Positions 8,310 to 16,361 of a stretch of DNA of 20,777 bases are shown in pieces. Within the stretch, counting starts at the first letter, position 1; every line of letters starts with the position of its first letter. Below the pieces are notes generated by a model. That model saw only the letters and a list, made by a program, of their open reading frames with translations. It was not told where the DNA came from and did no database searches. The stretch spans positions 80,001 through 100,777 of the forward strand of contig CAUYUJ010001478.1 of assembly GCA_963575745.1 (NCBI GenBank), in the 5' to 3' direction. The DNA comes from Prorocentrum cordatum. Lineage: Eukaryota > Sar > Dinophyceae > Prorocentrales > Prorocentraceae. A program made the translations under genes and the position numbers.

Positions 8310-8925
8310 TAAAGACTTGCAGTAGTTTCGCCCACGGAGGGCGGGTGGTTTTTGAAAATGTGGCTGTGGCCCTAGCGCCGCGCACCTGGGTTTTTGAAAC
8401 TTGCAACATGTTCACGGATTGAGGGCGGGTCGTTTTTAAAATGAAGTTTTCGCCTGAAGGCCGCGCGCAGCTGTCATCAAACATTGCAAGAACTTGCCGG
8501 ATGGAGGGCGGGTGGTCTTCAAAATGTGGCTCTCGCCTTCGCGCCGCGCGCTCTCGTCTTGCAAACTTGCAAGAACTTCACGGATGGAGGCGGGCAATTT
8601 TCAAAATGCGGTTTCCGCCTAAGCGCCGCGCGCATTCGTTTTTTGATTCGCAAGAGGTTCACGGACTGAGGACGGGTCGTTCTCGAAATGCGGCTGTCGC
8701 CGTAGCGCCGCGCGCACTCGCTTTCAAAAGTTTGCAAGGGCTTCACGGATGGATGGCGGTCGTGTTCAAAGTGTCGTTCTCGCATTAGCGCCGCGCGCAT
8801 TCGCTGCAGAAAATCACAATAATTTCGCGGATTGAGGGCGGTTCGTTTTCCAAGTGCGGCTCTCGCCTTGGCGCCGCGTACGTTCGATTCATACATCTGC
8901 AAACGTTTCACGGATTCCTACGGTC
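8310..8925 (+). repeat. 84-bp tandem satellite, about 7 units
   Basis: The GGAGGGCGGGTSG motif recurs near 8333, 8420, 8504, 8587, 8667, 8752 and 8833 (spacing 80-87). Each unit continues with TTTTCAAAATGYGGC, TCTCGCC, TAGCGCCGCGCGC and a CAAACTTGCAAGAACTTCACGGAT-type end (given here in parts). The same unit is found inverted at 5630-5945. No fixed frame, since 84-bp units vary by 1-4 bp. Confidence 0.93.
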
Positions 8926-9140
8926 AACAAGCGTACCAGACACGGTGTTTTGAAACGGCTCAGGATTGTAAGGCCGCACAAGTTACGTTAGTTCGCGGTA
9001 TTGGAATTCCCAAACTAGTGTTCTGGAGCGGTTCATGGTTATCAAGAGGCAGCATTCACATTGATTCGTGGCGCTGGAGTCCCGAAGCGGATGTTCCCAG
9101 CAGGGCAACTCCTTTTTATGCGGACGATCAACCCGTGTAA
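8926..9140 (+). pseudogene. possible C-type-lectin-like fragment
   Basis: A plus frame running out of the satellite reads CFETAQDCKAAQVTLVRGIG, then a segment LVFWSGSWLSRG and WRWSPEADVP, ending FYADDQPV at TAA. The spacing of Cys, LV, FW.G, W.WS and DQP recalls the second half of a C-type lectin fold, but it stops before the final cysteines. Third-position G/C bias is weak. The opposite strand is also open (8983-9330). Either a decayed lectin exon or chance. Confidence 0.25.
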
Positions 9141-9348
9141 TGGCCTCTGAAGAGGGAGTTTGGACGGGATAGTTATCCCAACGCCGTTGATGAGTCTTCG
9201 GTTTGCAATGGTCCTGTTTCTCCTGCTCCTCCTCCTCCTCCTCCTCTTCTTCCTCCTCCTTCTCGGTGTGAGCGCGAGGGGTCAAGGCACTTTTCACTGT
9301 ATCCGAACCCGCCGTGCTGGTTGTGGGCACGAGCTCTGCCTTACAATT
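9141..9348. other. unique spacer with short CCT tract
   Basis: Contains about ten CCT triplets (9212-9258) and no convincing exon. Confidence 0.4.
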
Positions 9349-9377
9349 GGCTCGGCTGCACTCCGTGCAGCCGAGCC
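9349..9377. other. perfect 13-bp hairpin, 3-nt loop
   Basis: GGCTCGGCTGCAC, loop TCC, GTGCAGCCGAGCC. The stem is perfect and GC-rich. It is not followed by a T run, and no tRNA or snRNA architecture surrounds it. It may be a foldback remnant or a structured RNA element. Confidence 0.8.
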
Positions 9378-9878
9378 GTGCACGCGACGAATGAAACTCG
9401 CGAGGGTGCCCCCACGGCCCTTCTGGGATAACTATGAACCCAAAACGTCAGATGCCAAGAAAAGGTTAAAGACACGGGGCTCGAGACGAACGGGTTTTGA
9501 ACAAAAACGGGCTCAAACGTCTGTGGCCAGCACGGCCCCGCCCCCGGGGGGGGGGGGGGCTCCGCCTCGAGACCCCCGACGACTTGTTTTTTTTGTTTGT
9601 TTTTAATTTTTCATAGCGTCGACCCCCGGAGGTCTCGACCCAAAGTGGAGGCCAATCCACAACAAAACCGTCCACAAGAACCAACCCTGAGACCCCACGA
9701 CATCCAGTGACTTTTGGTGCAAGAACGTCACGCTTGCCATGGCAAAACCTGGAGGCAAACAAATTGTTTCTTGGCATGGGCCCCCCACAGCATTCCATGA
9801 GGCCGGCCTTTTTCATCCTGAGTTGTCCTGTGGTGGCCCCGGGGCCTAGGCAAGGCAGCCCAGAGGCCGAACACGGCG
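9378..9878. other. mixed spacer with G/C and T homopolymer runs
   Basis: Includes a G run (9546-9558), a T-rich stretch (9590-9612) and CGAGACCCCCGACGAC facing GTCGACCCCCGGAGGTCTCG as an imperfect inverted repeat (9567-9640). No gene recognised. Confidence 0.4.
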
Positions 9879-10027
9879 AAAAGCCTCCCGTCCGGATGTT
9901 TTCATGACACGACGGGGTCACACACACACAAAAGCCTCCCGTTCTGATGTGTTCATGACACCAGGGGGCCACACACAAAAGCCTCCCGTCCTGATGTGTT
10001 CATGACACGAGGGGGTCACACATACAA

Positions 10028-10079
<52 letters not shown>

Positions 10080-10092
10080 GCGCACACACACA
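9879..10092. repeat. three tandem ~50-bp units leading into (CA)n
   Basis: AAAAGCCTCCCGTCCTGATG plus TGTTCATGACACGAGGGGGTCACACAC repeats at 9879, 9930 and 9977 (spacing 51 and 47). Each unit ends in a short CA run, and the last grades into about 25 CA dinucleotides (10030-10092), as if CA slippage generated the unit boundaries. Confidence 0.92.
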
Positions 10093-10110
10093 TCCTCGCA
10101 CGAGCTAGGT

Positions 10111-10528
10111 TCAAGTCCGTAGAACAAATCGACGTGGCCAGCTTCGCCGTGTCGTGTCGATGGGAGCTCCGAGATACCCTTTGCATATAGAGGGGCCGCG
10201 GGGGGGCAAGGCGCATCCGCCACGGGCAGGAGCGGCAAACTCGGACACGGCACCGGGCCGACGAGCCGCCTGCTCCTTCTCCTCCTCCTCCTCCTCCTCC
10301 TCCTCCTCCTCCTCCACATCAGCATCATCCTCCGAGGGGGTCTGGGTCTCCTCCTCCTCCTCCCCCCCCCTCCTACTCCTCCTCCTCCTCCTCCTCCTCC
10401 TCCTCCTCCGCCTCCTCCTCCTCCTCCTCCTTCCCCTCTTCATCCTCCGAGCGACGAGCGCGCCCGAGGGGGTCCTGGGCCTCCTCCTCCTCCTCCTCCT
10501 CATCCTCCGCGTGCTCGTCGTCGGCCAT
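10111..10528 (-). CDS. small acidic protein, two exons (10528-10475, 10341-10111)
   Basis: On the minus strand ATG at 10528-10526 begins MADDEHAEDEEEEEEEAQ. A near-exact direct repeat, CCCAG(G)ACCCCCTCGG, lies at about 10471-10479 and 10332-10346. Joining at CAG removes 10474-10342 (133 bp, GA...AG) and continues TPSEDDADV, a Glu run and KEQAARRPGAVSEFAAPARG, ending RRSWPRRFVLRT with TGA at 10113-10111. Predicted length is about 94 residues: an acidic N-terminal half and a basic, Pro/Arg-rich tail. No family recognised. Whether the Glu run is translated or part of the intron is undecided. The start codon lies in a GGCCATGGCC palindrome that also offers an ATG on the plus strand (10527), so the direction of the start is not certain. 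Confidence 0.5.
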
Positions 10529-10699
10529 GGCCGGCCGGGGCGCCGAGGCTTACATGCCGATGAGCAGCTGGGAGCCAGTGGGGCGGCGGCCGGCGGCCCA
10601 GGGCCTCCTACACCCCCCCCGCCCCCGCAGCTTGGGCTCTCCGAGCGGGCGCCCCGCGGGAGTGGCGGTGGGCCCGACGACGGGGATGCGAGCGAGGAT

Positions 10700-11039
10700 G
10701 CGAGGAGGAGGAGGAGGAGGAGGAGGAGGAGGAGGAGGAGGAGCAGAGGGAGGAGGGAGGAGGAGGAGGAGGAGGAGGAGGAGGAGGAGGAGGAGGAGGA
10801 GGGAGGGGGAGGAGGAGGAGGAGGAGGAGGAGGAGGAGGAGCGGAGGAGGAGGAGGAGGAGGAGAGGAGGAGGAGGAGGAGGAGCGCCCCGTGGCTTGCG
10901 GGAGGAGGAGGAGGAGGGGAATGAGGAGGACGATGACGAGGAGGAGGAGGAGGAGGAGGAGGAGGAGGAGGAGGAGGACGACGAGGAGGATTTTAGAGAA
11001 GGAGCAGGAGGAGGATCAGGAGAAGGAGGCGGAGGAAGA
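10700..11039. repeat. (AGG)n polypurine tract
   Basis: AGG triplets with scattered GGGAGG, GAGCGG and GACGATGACG interruptions. Precedes a plus-strand terminal exon and is probably largely intronic. Confidence 0.93.
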
Positions 11040-11217
11040 GGAACACGAGGCCCCCCCCTTTTACGGTCGACTGCTCGCCAGGGGGTGGGTGGGGGGAGCG
11101 GGTCCCGAGGGGAGCGGGTCCTCCGATGTCTTCGTTCGCATGTTTTGTGGTTGGCTTTGCTTTCGGGGGCCCTCCCCGGCCCCCGGGGCGGTCGGCAGAG
11201 AGCAGCTCAGGAGATGA
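11040..11217 (+). CDS. terminal exon, unknown protein
   Basis: The plus frame reads HEAPPFYGRLLARGWVGGAG, then SSDVFVRMFCGWLCFRGPSP and ends AVGREQLRR with TGA at 11215-11217. Codon third positions are mostly G/C and composition is protein-like. The acidic EKEQEEDQEKEAEEEE run just before it could be coding or intron. The upstream exon is unresolved; an ATG frame starting MAGRGAEAYMPMSSWEPVG at 10527 is one candidate on the far side of the AGG tract, but it overlaps the minus-strand start. No domain recognised. Confidence 0.5.
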
Positions 11218-11244
11218 GGATCTCGTCCAACGGAACGGATTTGG

Positions 11245-11381
11245 GTCGGGCATGTCCTCCTACAGGCAGGTTCTGGAAAGGCAGTCGAAATGTTGAGAGC
11301 ATCTGCGAAAAAAAATCAAAGTCGTCCCCTGGCTATTTTTCCAAAGTTTGCAAATTCCTCCGGTAGAGGGACATGCCCGAC
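11245..11381 (+). mobile_element. GTCGGGC-family TIR element, copy 2
   Basis: Ends GTCGGGCATGTCCTCCTACA and, inverted, GTCGGGCATGTCCCTCTACC. The 137-bp AT-richer interior is not similar to the other copies. It lies 27 bp after the TGA at 11217, between convergent genes. No convincing 8-bp duplication, so it may have lost its flanks or its duplication has decayed. Confidence 0.82.
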
Positions 11382-11451
11382 TTGAGGGAAGGCCCTGGGA
11401 TCCAGGGCCCGTCTCCCTCAGTGCCCGCTTCCCCCATGCTAATGTACGCGG

Positions 11452-13621
11452 TCAAGGATTGCCGCAGAATGGGAGCCGCAGTGCTCCCTGAAGCCTCTCG
11501 AGGAAGGCCTGGGTGCCGCCCTCACGGCGCATTTTTTCGCGGGAGGTGGGCGCGCGTTGGAACCCGACGACGCTCAGGGCAGAAAATGGCACGCGAGGGC
11601 TGCGGCCCGCGCGCCTAGGGCCTAGCCCCGTGCGGGTCGGCATTCTTGGCATGAGGTCGGGCGTGTCCTCCTCAAGGGGGACTTCGACGGAGAACTGGAA
11701 CATAGTCAAAAAAACGAAGAAGCCAAAGTAGTTCAACATAGACGAAGCGTCGCCCCCAGACTATCTTCAACTCTTTTTGGACTTTCCTCCTGTAGAGGGA
11801 CAGGCCCGACTGACTACCTACCAGACCACCCCAACCCAACCCGAAGACCCGAATTTCGGGTTGAGGGGGGTAAGGGCTCCACACGTGTTTTTTAGATGTT
11901 TGCCGACCCCCCCCCACTGGAACTCGAGGGTAAATCTGAGCCTTCGGGTTGGGTTGGGGTGGTTGGGTGGGTGGTGGCCGACTTCATCTTGGCAGGACCC
12001 GGCGCTCCTCGCCTCGCTCCTCGCCCCCCACCTGGCGAGGCGGCGAGCTTCTGGGCGGCGGCGTGCCGCCACGGCGGCCCCCCGGCGAGACACGCCGTGC
12101 CTCGCGCGCGGAGGGCGCGTCGCTTCGCTCCGCGGGGGGCGGGCGGCTCGGGAAAGCTCGGCGCGCGGACGCCTCGGGGCCGCGAGGGGGATACTCCAGA
12201 TTTCGTATAAATGGAGGGGGGTCTCATTTCGGGGGGGGTCTCTTCCAGGCTATCTTGGAGATTGGGAGGGTTCTGCCACGGGGGAGGTCTGAAATGGCTT
12301 GTCTTGGAGGGTCCAGACCCCCTGCCTTTTATTACGAAATCTGGAGTAGCGTGCAGCACCCTGGCGGAGTGGGCAGGTCCCCGAGGATCCATCCCGCAGG
12401 CGGTGGTGCTGGAAGACTCCCAGCCTCGGGGCTGCTGGGAAGGGGGGGGGGGTCCAGGCTCTGCCCTCGGCTCTCGTCGAGGGTCCACGGGAGCACGCAC
12501 GCTCTCCCTGGCAGGAGGGGCTTTCTGCCTAACGAGTGGGGATGGCGATGACGACGACGCCACCGTCATCGTCATCGCATCGTCATCGTCATCGCCATCA
12601 TCGACAGGACGCCCGACCCGCTCGGACACCTCTCTCTGCCCGAGCGCGCGCTCCAACGGGCGCGGTGGCGGGGAGCCTGGCGGCGTTGCGGCACGCGACC
12701 TCCAGGAGGACCCCTGCGCTTCAGACGAGCGCACGCCAGCATGGACCAGGGATCCGTGGACCTGGTGCGCTGGCGCCAGACCCCTGCATCGAGGAATCGG
12801 GTGTTGCTAGAGGTGCCCCTGGCCCAAGGTGCCCCCAGCTTTTCGCTCCACTCCGGAGCCCCCTGGGGCCCTCTGGGCCTCGTGAGGGGTGCTCTGGAGG
12901 CCGTCTGGGCCACCCCGAGAATCCTGGGGGCACCTTGGGCCAGGGGCACTTCTGGCAACACCAGAGGGAAGGTCGCCCCCAAAAACAGATCGCCGGTGCC
13001 GCCTCGTCTGGCGACGGAGGGCGCCGATGGAGCAGGCAAGCGGGGCCCGTCCCCGATCCACGCGCCTTGCTCCACGTCTGCGCTTCCGCGCTTCGGGCCT
13101 CGGGGCGTGCTCCACGACGGCGCCGCCTCTTCGACCCCGGGGAGGCCGCGTGCGGCCAAGGAGGGGCCGCGGCGCGAAGCCATGCTGGGCACGAGAGCAT
13201 GCAGGTGCAGGCGTGGGCACGCGCGGGCAGAAGCGGGGGGGGGGCCCTCCGCCCTCGAAGCTCGAGAAAGCGAGCTTTTCTCCCTCCTCCCTCCTCCCTC
13301 CTCCCTCCCTCCCTCCCTCCCTCCCTTCCTCCCTCCTCCCTCCCTCCCTCCCTCCTCCCTCCCTCCTCCCTCCTCTCTCCTTCCCCCCAGCCTCTCGGCC
13401 CCCTCGAACAATTCTGTTTGGAGAGGAAGGGGCTCCCGACCAGCTAGAGCACCCACGTCGGTTTCTGACGCCACGTGGATCGTTCACCCCGACCGACCGC
13501 GGCCGTCCGATGGCGCAGATCGTTGGCTATCGGCCGAATCTCGGCCACTAATGGGGACCCTCATCCGACGCCCGCGCTGGGGTCGCCAACGCGTGGACTA
13601 GAAGAAGAAAACACGCCATAG
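11452..13621 (-). CDS. candidate multi-exon gene, disordered Ser/Pro/Arg-rich protein
   Basis: Minus-strand islands with coding composition form a chain. A possible start, MACFLLLVHALATPARAS (13621), resembles a signal peptide. Near-repeats GGCGTCGGA/GGCGTCAGA, 100 bp apart, permit an in-frame join to ETDVGALAGREPLPLQTE. The frame crosses a GGGA tract and reads PSWSTPRGPKRGSADVEQG to a 163-bp TIR element (12962-12800). Beyond it come GVRSSEAQGSSWRSRAATPP and LERALGQREVSERVGRPVDD. A MITE lies at 12346-12194. Then GEERRVLPR is split from MPTRTGLGPRRAGR by 343 bp bounded by TGCCAAGA. The end is QAFLERLQGALRLPFCGNP, TGA 11454-11452. No domain is recognised. Each join is inferred and the chain could comprise two genes. 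Confidence 0.4.
11652..11986 (-). mobile_element. GTCGGGC-family TIR element, copy 3, interrupted by a nested element
   Basis: The core runs from GTCGGGCGTGTCCTCC (11656) to CCTGTAGAGGGACAGGCCCGAC (ends 11810). Its outer right end appears displaced to GGCCGACTTCA (11976-11986), because a second element (11812-11975) is inserted there. The exact 8-bp TCTTGGCA lies at 11644-11651 and 11987-11994, flanking the whole composite as its target duplication. Removing the composite joins two minus-strand exon-like frames. Confidence 0.68.
11812..11975. mobile_element. TIR element nested inside copy 3 (CCAACCCAACCCGAAG family)
   Basis: Left CTACCTACCAGACCACCCC (11814) and then AACCCAACCCGAAG are mirrored by the right end (CCACCCACCCAACCACCCC inverted, to 11974). 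The target duplication is GCCCGACT (11804-11811) against GGCCGACT (11976-11983), seven of eight positions, and it lies within the TIR of the older element. 164 bp, non-coding. Confidence 0.65.
12194..12346 (+). mobile_element. Stowaway-like MITE, copy B
   Basis: CTCCAGATTTCGTATAAA at the left and CTCCAGATTTCGTAATAAA (inverted) at the right. TA duplications lie at 12192-12193 and 12347-12348. It shares TCTGAAATGGCTTGTCTTGG with the other copies but lacks part of the interior found in copy C. Read on the minus strand it has no stop and could be translated in frame with the flanking coding sequence (DFVIKGRGSGPSKTSHF). Confidence 0.92.
12800..12962. mobile_element. TIR element with 39-bp inverted repeats
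   Basis: Left GGTGTTGCTAGAGGTGCCCC plus TGGCCCAAGGTGCCCCCAG is matched by the inverted right end at 37 of 39 positions. 163 bp. Flanks show only an imperfect GAGGAA/GAGGGAA duplication. It separates two exon-like minus-strand frames and could be an intron of the candidate gene. Confidence 0.82.
13277..13388. repeat. (CCCT)n / (CCTCC)n polypyrimidine tract
   Basis: CCTCCCTCC units on the plus strand; on the minus strand GGGA repeats that keep a Gly/Arg/Glu frame open within the candidate gene. Confidence 0.92.
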
Positions 13622-13639
13622 ACACAAACTTTTGGCGCC

Positions 13640-13732
13640 CCGCGCGGATTTCTTGGATCTGCGCTGGACCCCCCTCCCTGGCGCGCGGAGCGCGCCAGGG
13701 GCCAGCGCCGATCCGAGAAGTCCGCGCGGACC
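13640..13732. mobile_element. foldback element, copy 1
   Basis: Arms CCGCGCGGATTTCTTGGATC then TGCGCTGG, and inverted CCGCGCGGACTTCTCGGATC then GGCGCTGG, surround a CCCTGGCGCGCGGAGCGCGCCAGGG centre. The unit can fold end to end. Related copies at 16032 and 19058. It lies just upstream of the possible minus-strand start at 13621. Confidence 0.82.
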
Positions 13733-13767
13733 TTATGCCATTGTTCGTTCTGCGAGTGCGCGCCAGG

Positions 13768-14348
13768 GAGGAGGAGGAGAAGGAGGAGGAGGAGGAGGAG
13801 GAGGAGGAGGAGGAGGAGGAGGAGGAAAGGAGAAGGAGGAGGAAGGAGGAGAGGAGGAGGAGGAGGAGGAGGAGGAGGAGGAGGAGGAGTGGGGGAGGAG
13901 GAGGAGGAGGAGGAGGAGGAGGAGGAGGAGGAGGAGGAGGAGGAGGAGGAGGAGGAGGAGGGGGAGGAGGAGGAGGAGCGAGGAGGAGGAGGAGAGGAGA
14001 GGGGAGGAGGAGGAGGAGGAGGAGGAGGGAGGAGGAGGAGGAGGAAGAGGAGGAGGAGGAAGGAGGAGGAGGAGAGGAGGAGGAGAAGGAGGTCGGAGGA
14101 GGGGGGAGGAGGAGGAGGAGGAGGAGGAGGGGGAGGAGGGCGGGGAGGGAGGAGAGGAGGAGGAGGAGGAGGAGGAGGAGGAGGAGGAGGAGGAGGAGGA
14201 GGAGAAGGGGAGGGAGGAGGAGGAGGAGGAGGAGTGGAGGAGGAGGAGGAGGAGGAGGAGGAGGGGGAGGAGGAGGAGGAGAGGGGGCCGGAGGAGGAGG
14301 AGGAGGAGGAGGAGGCGGAGGAGAAGGAGGAGGAGGAGGAGGAGGAGG
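13768..14348. repeat. 580-bp (AGG)n polypurine tract
   Basis: The longest purine tract here: AGG with GGGGAGG, AGGAAGG and GAGCGAGG interruptions. It precedes a plus-strand terminal exon. A short ATG frame, MPLFVLRVRA (13735-13766), ends at the tract and could be the matching first exon. TGCGAG and GCCAG recur in register at 13754-13769 and 14369-14384. Confidence 0.95.
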
Positions 14349-14608
14349 ACGGAGGAGCGATCGCGGAGTTGCGAGGAATTGCCAGCGTCCAGCGCGGAGC
14401 GCCAAAAGTCTACGTTTCGATGGAGGCGGTGCGGACCTGCCATGGGAGACCGGGCCTGCACGCCATCGGGCGCGTGATGCGCAGCCAGACGGGGGCGAGG
14501 CGGCCTTCCGGCGCCTCTCTTCCTTCTCTCCCCTCACTGTCCTCGCGCACACTCTTCCTGTTCGGCCGCACTATCCCCTCTGCCTTTCCTCTTCCTTCCC
14601 TCCTCTGA
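14349..14608 (+). CDS. terminal exon, unknown protein
   Basis: After the AGG tract the plus strand reads GAIAELRGIASVQRGAPKVY, VSMEAVRTCHGRPGLHAIGR and VMRSQTGARRPSG, then a Ser/Leu/Pro-rich tail to TGA at 14606-14608. Third positions are strongly G/C in the first 55 codons. The tail is C/T-rich and may be less reliable. No family recognised. The AG before or within GCGAG|GAATTG is a possible 3' splice site. Confidence 0.5.
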
Positions 14609-14942
14609 CTGACTTCCCTGTCCCCGTCTTCCTTCTCGGCCGCACTTCTTTTCTGCCCGATCCATCGCCAAGCACTGCACACTACGGCTCAGATTGAGCC
14701 AGCAGCATCCCAGAGACAAGCTGGCGACCACTGCACGCCACCGTCGCTGCGCGATAACAGTGGGCTGCGTGCAAGCTAGAAGTTCCGTCTGAAGAAGGAG
14801 GGGTGTAACAACGAACCCGCTGGGGCCTCAGGAGGGTGAAGAAGCTCTTGACTCTGGCTTGACGTTCAGCGTGAGCGTCCGTCGACGGATGCCACCTCAG
14901 AACGGACGGCGTCGATGGTAATACTTGCGCCATGTTTTGGCG
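14609..14942. other. unique spacer, no gene recognised
   Basis: Moderately GC-rich. GTCCGTCGACGGATG and GAACGGACGGCGTCGATGG near 14877-14918 form an imperfect repeat. No convincing exon. Confidence 0.4.
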
Positions 14943-15109
14943 GCGCGCACAGGGGGGATCGGGGAAGGGGGGAGAGGCTTCTGAGAAGGAGGCTACTTCT
15001 TAGAAGGCGCCGACCTTACATCTATGGATAAGGCCCGCACCTTCTGAGAAGCAGCCTCCTTCTGAGAAGCCTTCCCCCTCCCCTCCCCGTTACCCCCCCC
15101 CTGCGCGTG
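14943..15109. mobile_element. TIR element with GCTTCTGAGAAGGAGGC arms
   Basis: The left arm (GCGCGCACAGGGGGG, then AGGCTTCTGAGAAGGAGGCT, ACTTCTTAGAAGGCGC) is mirrored by the right arm, where inverted it reads AGGCTTCTCAGAAGGAGGCT, GCTTCTCAGAAGGTGC. The arms total about 60 bp with gaps in the G-run. Similar GAGAAGGCCCGCCCCTTCTCA sequence near 20660-20680 may be a fragment of the same family. Confidence 0.7.
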
Positions 15110-15134
15110 GCCGAAGGTTGCGGAAGGCGGACTA

Positions 15135-15717
15135 TCAAACAGGACAGCCGGGGGGGGCGCGCCTGCGGGCCAGAAGGGACTGCAAGCGCGCACAGGAGGG
15201 GGCGGGGTCAGGAAGCGGACCTTCCGAAAAGGCGGGGGGGTCTTCCAGCAAGGGCCAAGCGAGTTCCGTGAAGTCTTCGTAGAAGCGCCTGGGCTCCTCT
15301 TCCTCCTCCTCCTCCTCCTCCGCCTCCTCCTCCTCCTCATTCTCATCTTTCCTCCTCCTTCTCCCCCCCTCTCCTCCTCCTCCTCCTCCTCCTCTCCTCC
15401 TCCTCCTCCTCCTCCTCACCCCTCCACTCATCCTCCTCCTCCTCCTCCTCCTCCTCCTCCTCCTCCTCCTCCTCCTCCTCCTCCTCCTCCCGCCCCTCCT
15501 CGTTTTCCTCCTCGTCGCCCCTCTCCCCCTGACTTTCTCCTCCCCCTTCGTTCCCCTGCGCGCGATACCCGCTGCGGCCTGCGCGCCTGGGCTCGGGCTC
15601 CGGCTGCCCCCCCACCTCGCCTCCCAACAAAAGGCCGCGTGCCGGCGCTGCCCCCACCGGGCAGCGGGCTGCCTTCTGGGAGCCTCCACTCCCCCAGGCT
15701 GAAGGGGCCCTGGGACA
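15135..15717 (-). CDS. 3' end of a minus-strand gene, two exons split by a 298-bp repeat-filled intron
   Basis: The terminal exon (15288-15135) reads RRFYEDFTELAWPLLEDPPA, FSEGPLPDPAPSCARLQSLL and RRRAPPGCPV with TGA 15137-15135. The exon before it (about 15717-15587) ends LLLGGEVGGQPEPEPR. The exact 12-bp GAGCCCAGGCGC occurs at 15594-15583 and again at 15296-15285. Splicing AG|GC to AG|GC removes 15586-15289 and keeps the frame across the join (EPEP|RRFYEDF). The intron is mostly AGG/GAG on the coding strand. The upstream exon has a second plausible frame, so its identity is less certain than the terminal exon. No domain recognised. Confidence 0.55.
15300..15490. repeat. (CCT)n tract inside a 298-bp intron
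   Basis: CCT triplets with CTCC and CCCC interruptions. Lies wholly between the direct repeats at 15285-15296 and 15583-15594. Confidence 0.93.
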
Positions 15718-15867
15718 CACAAATAGATACACACAAAAAACCGGATTCCCAATATTTTCCTATATTTTTGGGGGATTTTCGTCTTCCCCCCCACTTCCCA
15801 TATTGTTGCATACTTTCCTGATTATCGACGATTAATTGTGCCTGTGTGTGTTTTTGTTCCCTCCTGA
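15713..15867 (+). repeat. dispersed ~155-bp repeat, copy 1, flanked by 12-bp direct repeats
   Basis: Begins GGGACACACAAATAGATACACACAAA (in parts), contains TCTTCCCCCCCACTTCCCAT, ends ATTGTGCCTGTGTGTG, TTTTTGTTCCCTCCTGACAG. The second copy is at 20064-20218. An exact GAAGGGGCCCTG occurs at 15701-15712 and 15881-15892, 180 bp apart. The pyrimidine-rich end followed by CAG|G makes a strong 3' splice site, so the repeat probably forms intron ends. Confidence 0.75.
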
Positions 15868-15868
15868 C

Positions 15869-15939
15869 AGGCCCCCCTTAGAAGGGGCCCTGCATTCGAG
15901 GAAACCTCCGTGGACGGCCGACAACGTCGCACCACCCGA
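15869..15939 (+). CDS. possible exon with FEETSVDGR motif, copy 1
   Basis: Bounded by TTTTTGTTCCCTCCTGACAG|G and CGAG|GTAAAC, good 3' and 5' splice sites. The plus frame reads APLRRGPAFEETSVDGRQRR then TTR. A second copy near 16383 encodes APFEETSVDGRSRRTTR. Five of the base differences are synonymous third-position changes and only one residue (Q/S) differs within the shared core, which argues for past coding selection on the plus strand. A minus-strand frame is also open. Confidence 0.45.
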
Positions 15940-16031
15940 GGTAAACAAACAACATACCTATATAGATCTGCAAAAGCACACTCGCTCGAGGTTGCAGTAG
16001 GAGGGCGAACAACATCATAAACATAACAACC

Positions 16032-16163
16032 CGGAGGTCCACGCATATTACTTGGATCGGCGCTGGGGCCCCCCTGGCGGCGCCTCCGGCGCCGCCCCCG
16101 GCGCGCTCTGCGCGCCAGGGAGGGGGGTCCAGCGCGGATCCAAGAAATCCGCGCGGACCTCCG
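16032..16163. mobile_element. foldback element, copy 2
   Basis: Left CGGAGGTCCACGCATATTAC then TTGGATCGGCGCTGG; inverted right CGGAGGTCCGCGCGGATTTC then TTGGATCCGCGCTGG. The centre is GGCGCCTCCGGCGCC, itself palindromic. MITE copy C starts 17 bp later. Confidence 0.85.
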
Positions 16164-16180
16164 AGTTTCATGCGCATGTA

Positions 16181-16361
16181 CTCCAGATTTCGTAATAAAC
16201 GGAGGGGGGTCTCATTCTGGGGGGGGGGGTCTCTTCCAGGCTATCTTGGAGGGCCTGGGGGGTCTGGGGACGATGTTTTGGAGGGTTCTCCCACGGGGGA
16301 GGTCTGAAATGGCTTGTCTTGGAGGGTCCAGACCCGCTCCCTTTTATTACGAAATCTGGAG
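16181..16361 (+). mobile_element. Stowaway-like MITE, copy C (longest, 181 bp)
   Basis: CTCCAGATTTCGTAATAAA (left) and the identical inverted right end form a perfect 19-bp pair. TA flanks at 16179-16180 and 16362-16363. The interior includes segments shared with copies A and B, so this is closest to the ancestral form. Confidence 0.95.

Noticed and set aside
10100-10125. tRNA B-box-like GGTTCAAGTCC
   Set aside because: No A box, acceptor stem or anticodon arm can be folded around it.
12739-12779. ATG frame MDQGSVDLVRWRQ on the plus strand as a first exon
   Set aside because: Short, and the minus strand carries a longer frame with better composition through the same bases.
13548-14697. Very long ORFs on both strands through the AGG tract
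   Set aside because: Stop-free simple repeat. Only the non-repeat parts (14349-14608 plus; the start near 13621 minus) have independent coding character.
14926-14942. Second spliced-leader-like GCGCCATGTTTTGGCGG
   Set aside because: It needs an insertion and lacks the GTAGCC part; it is within chance expectation.
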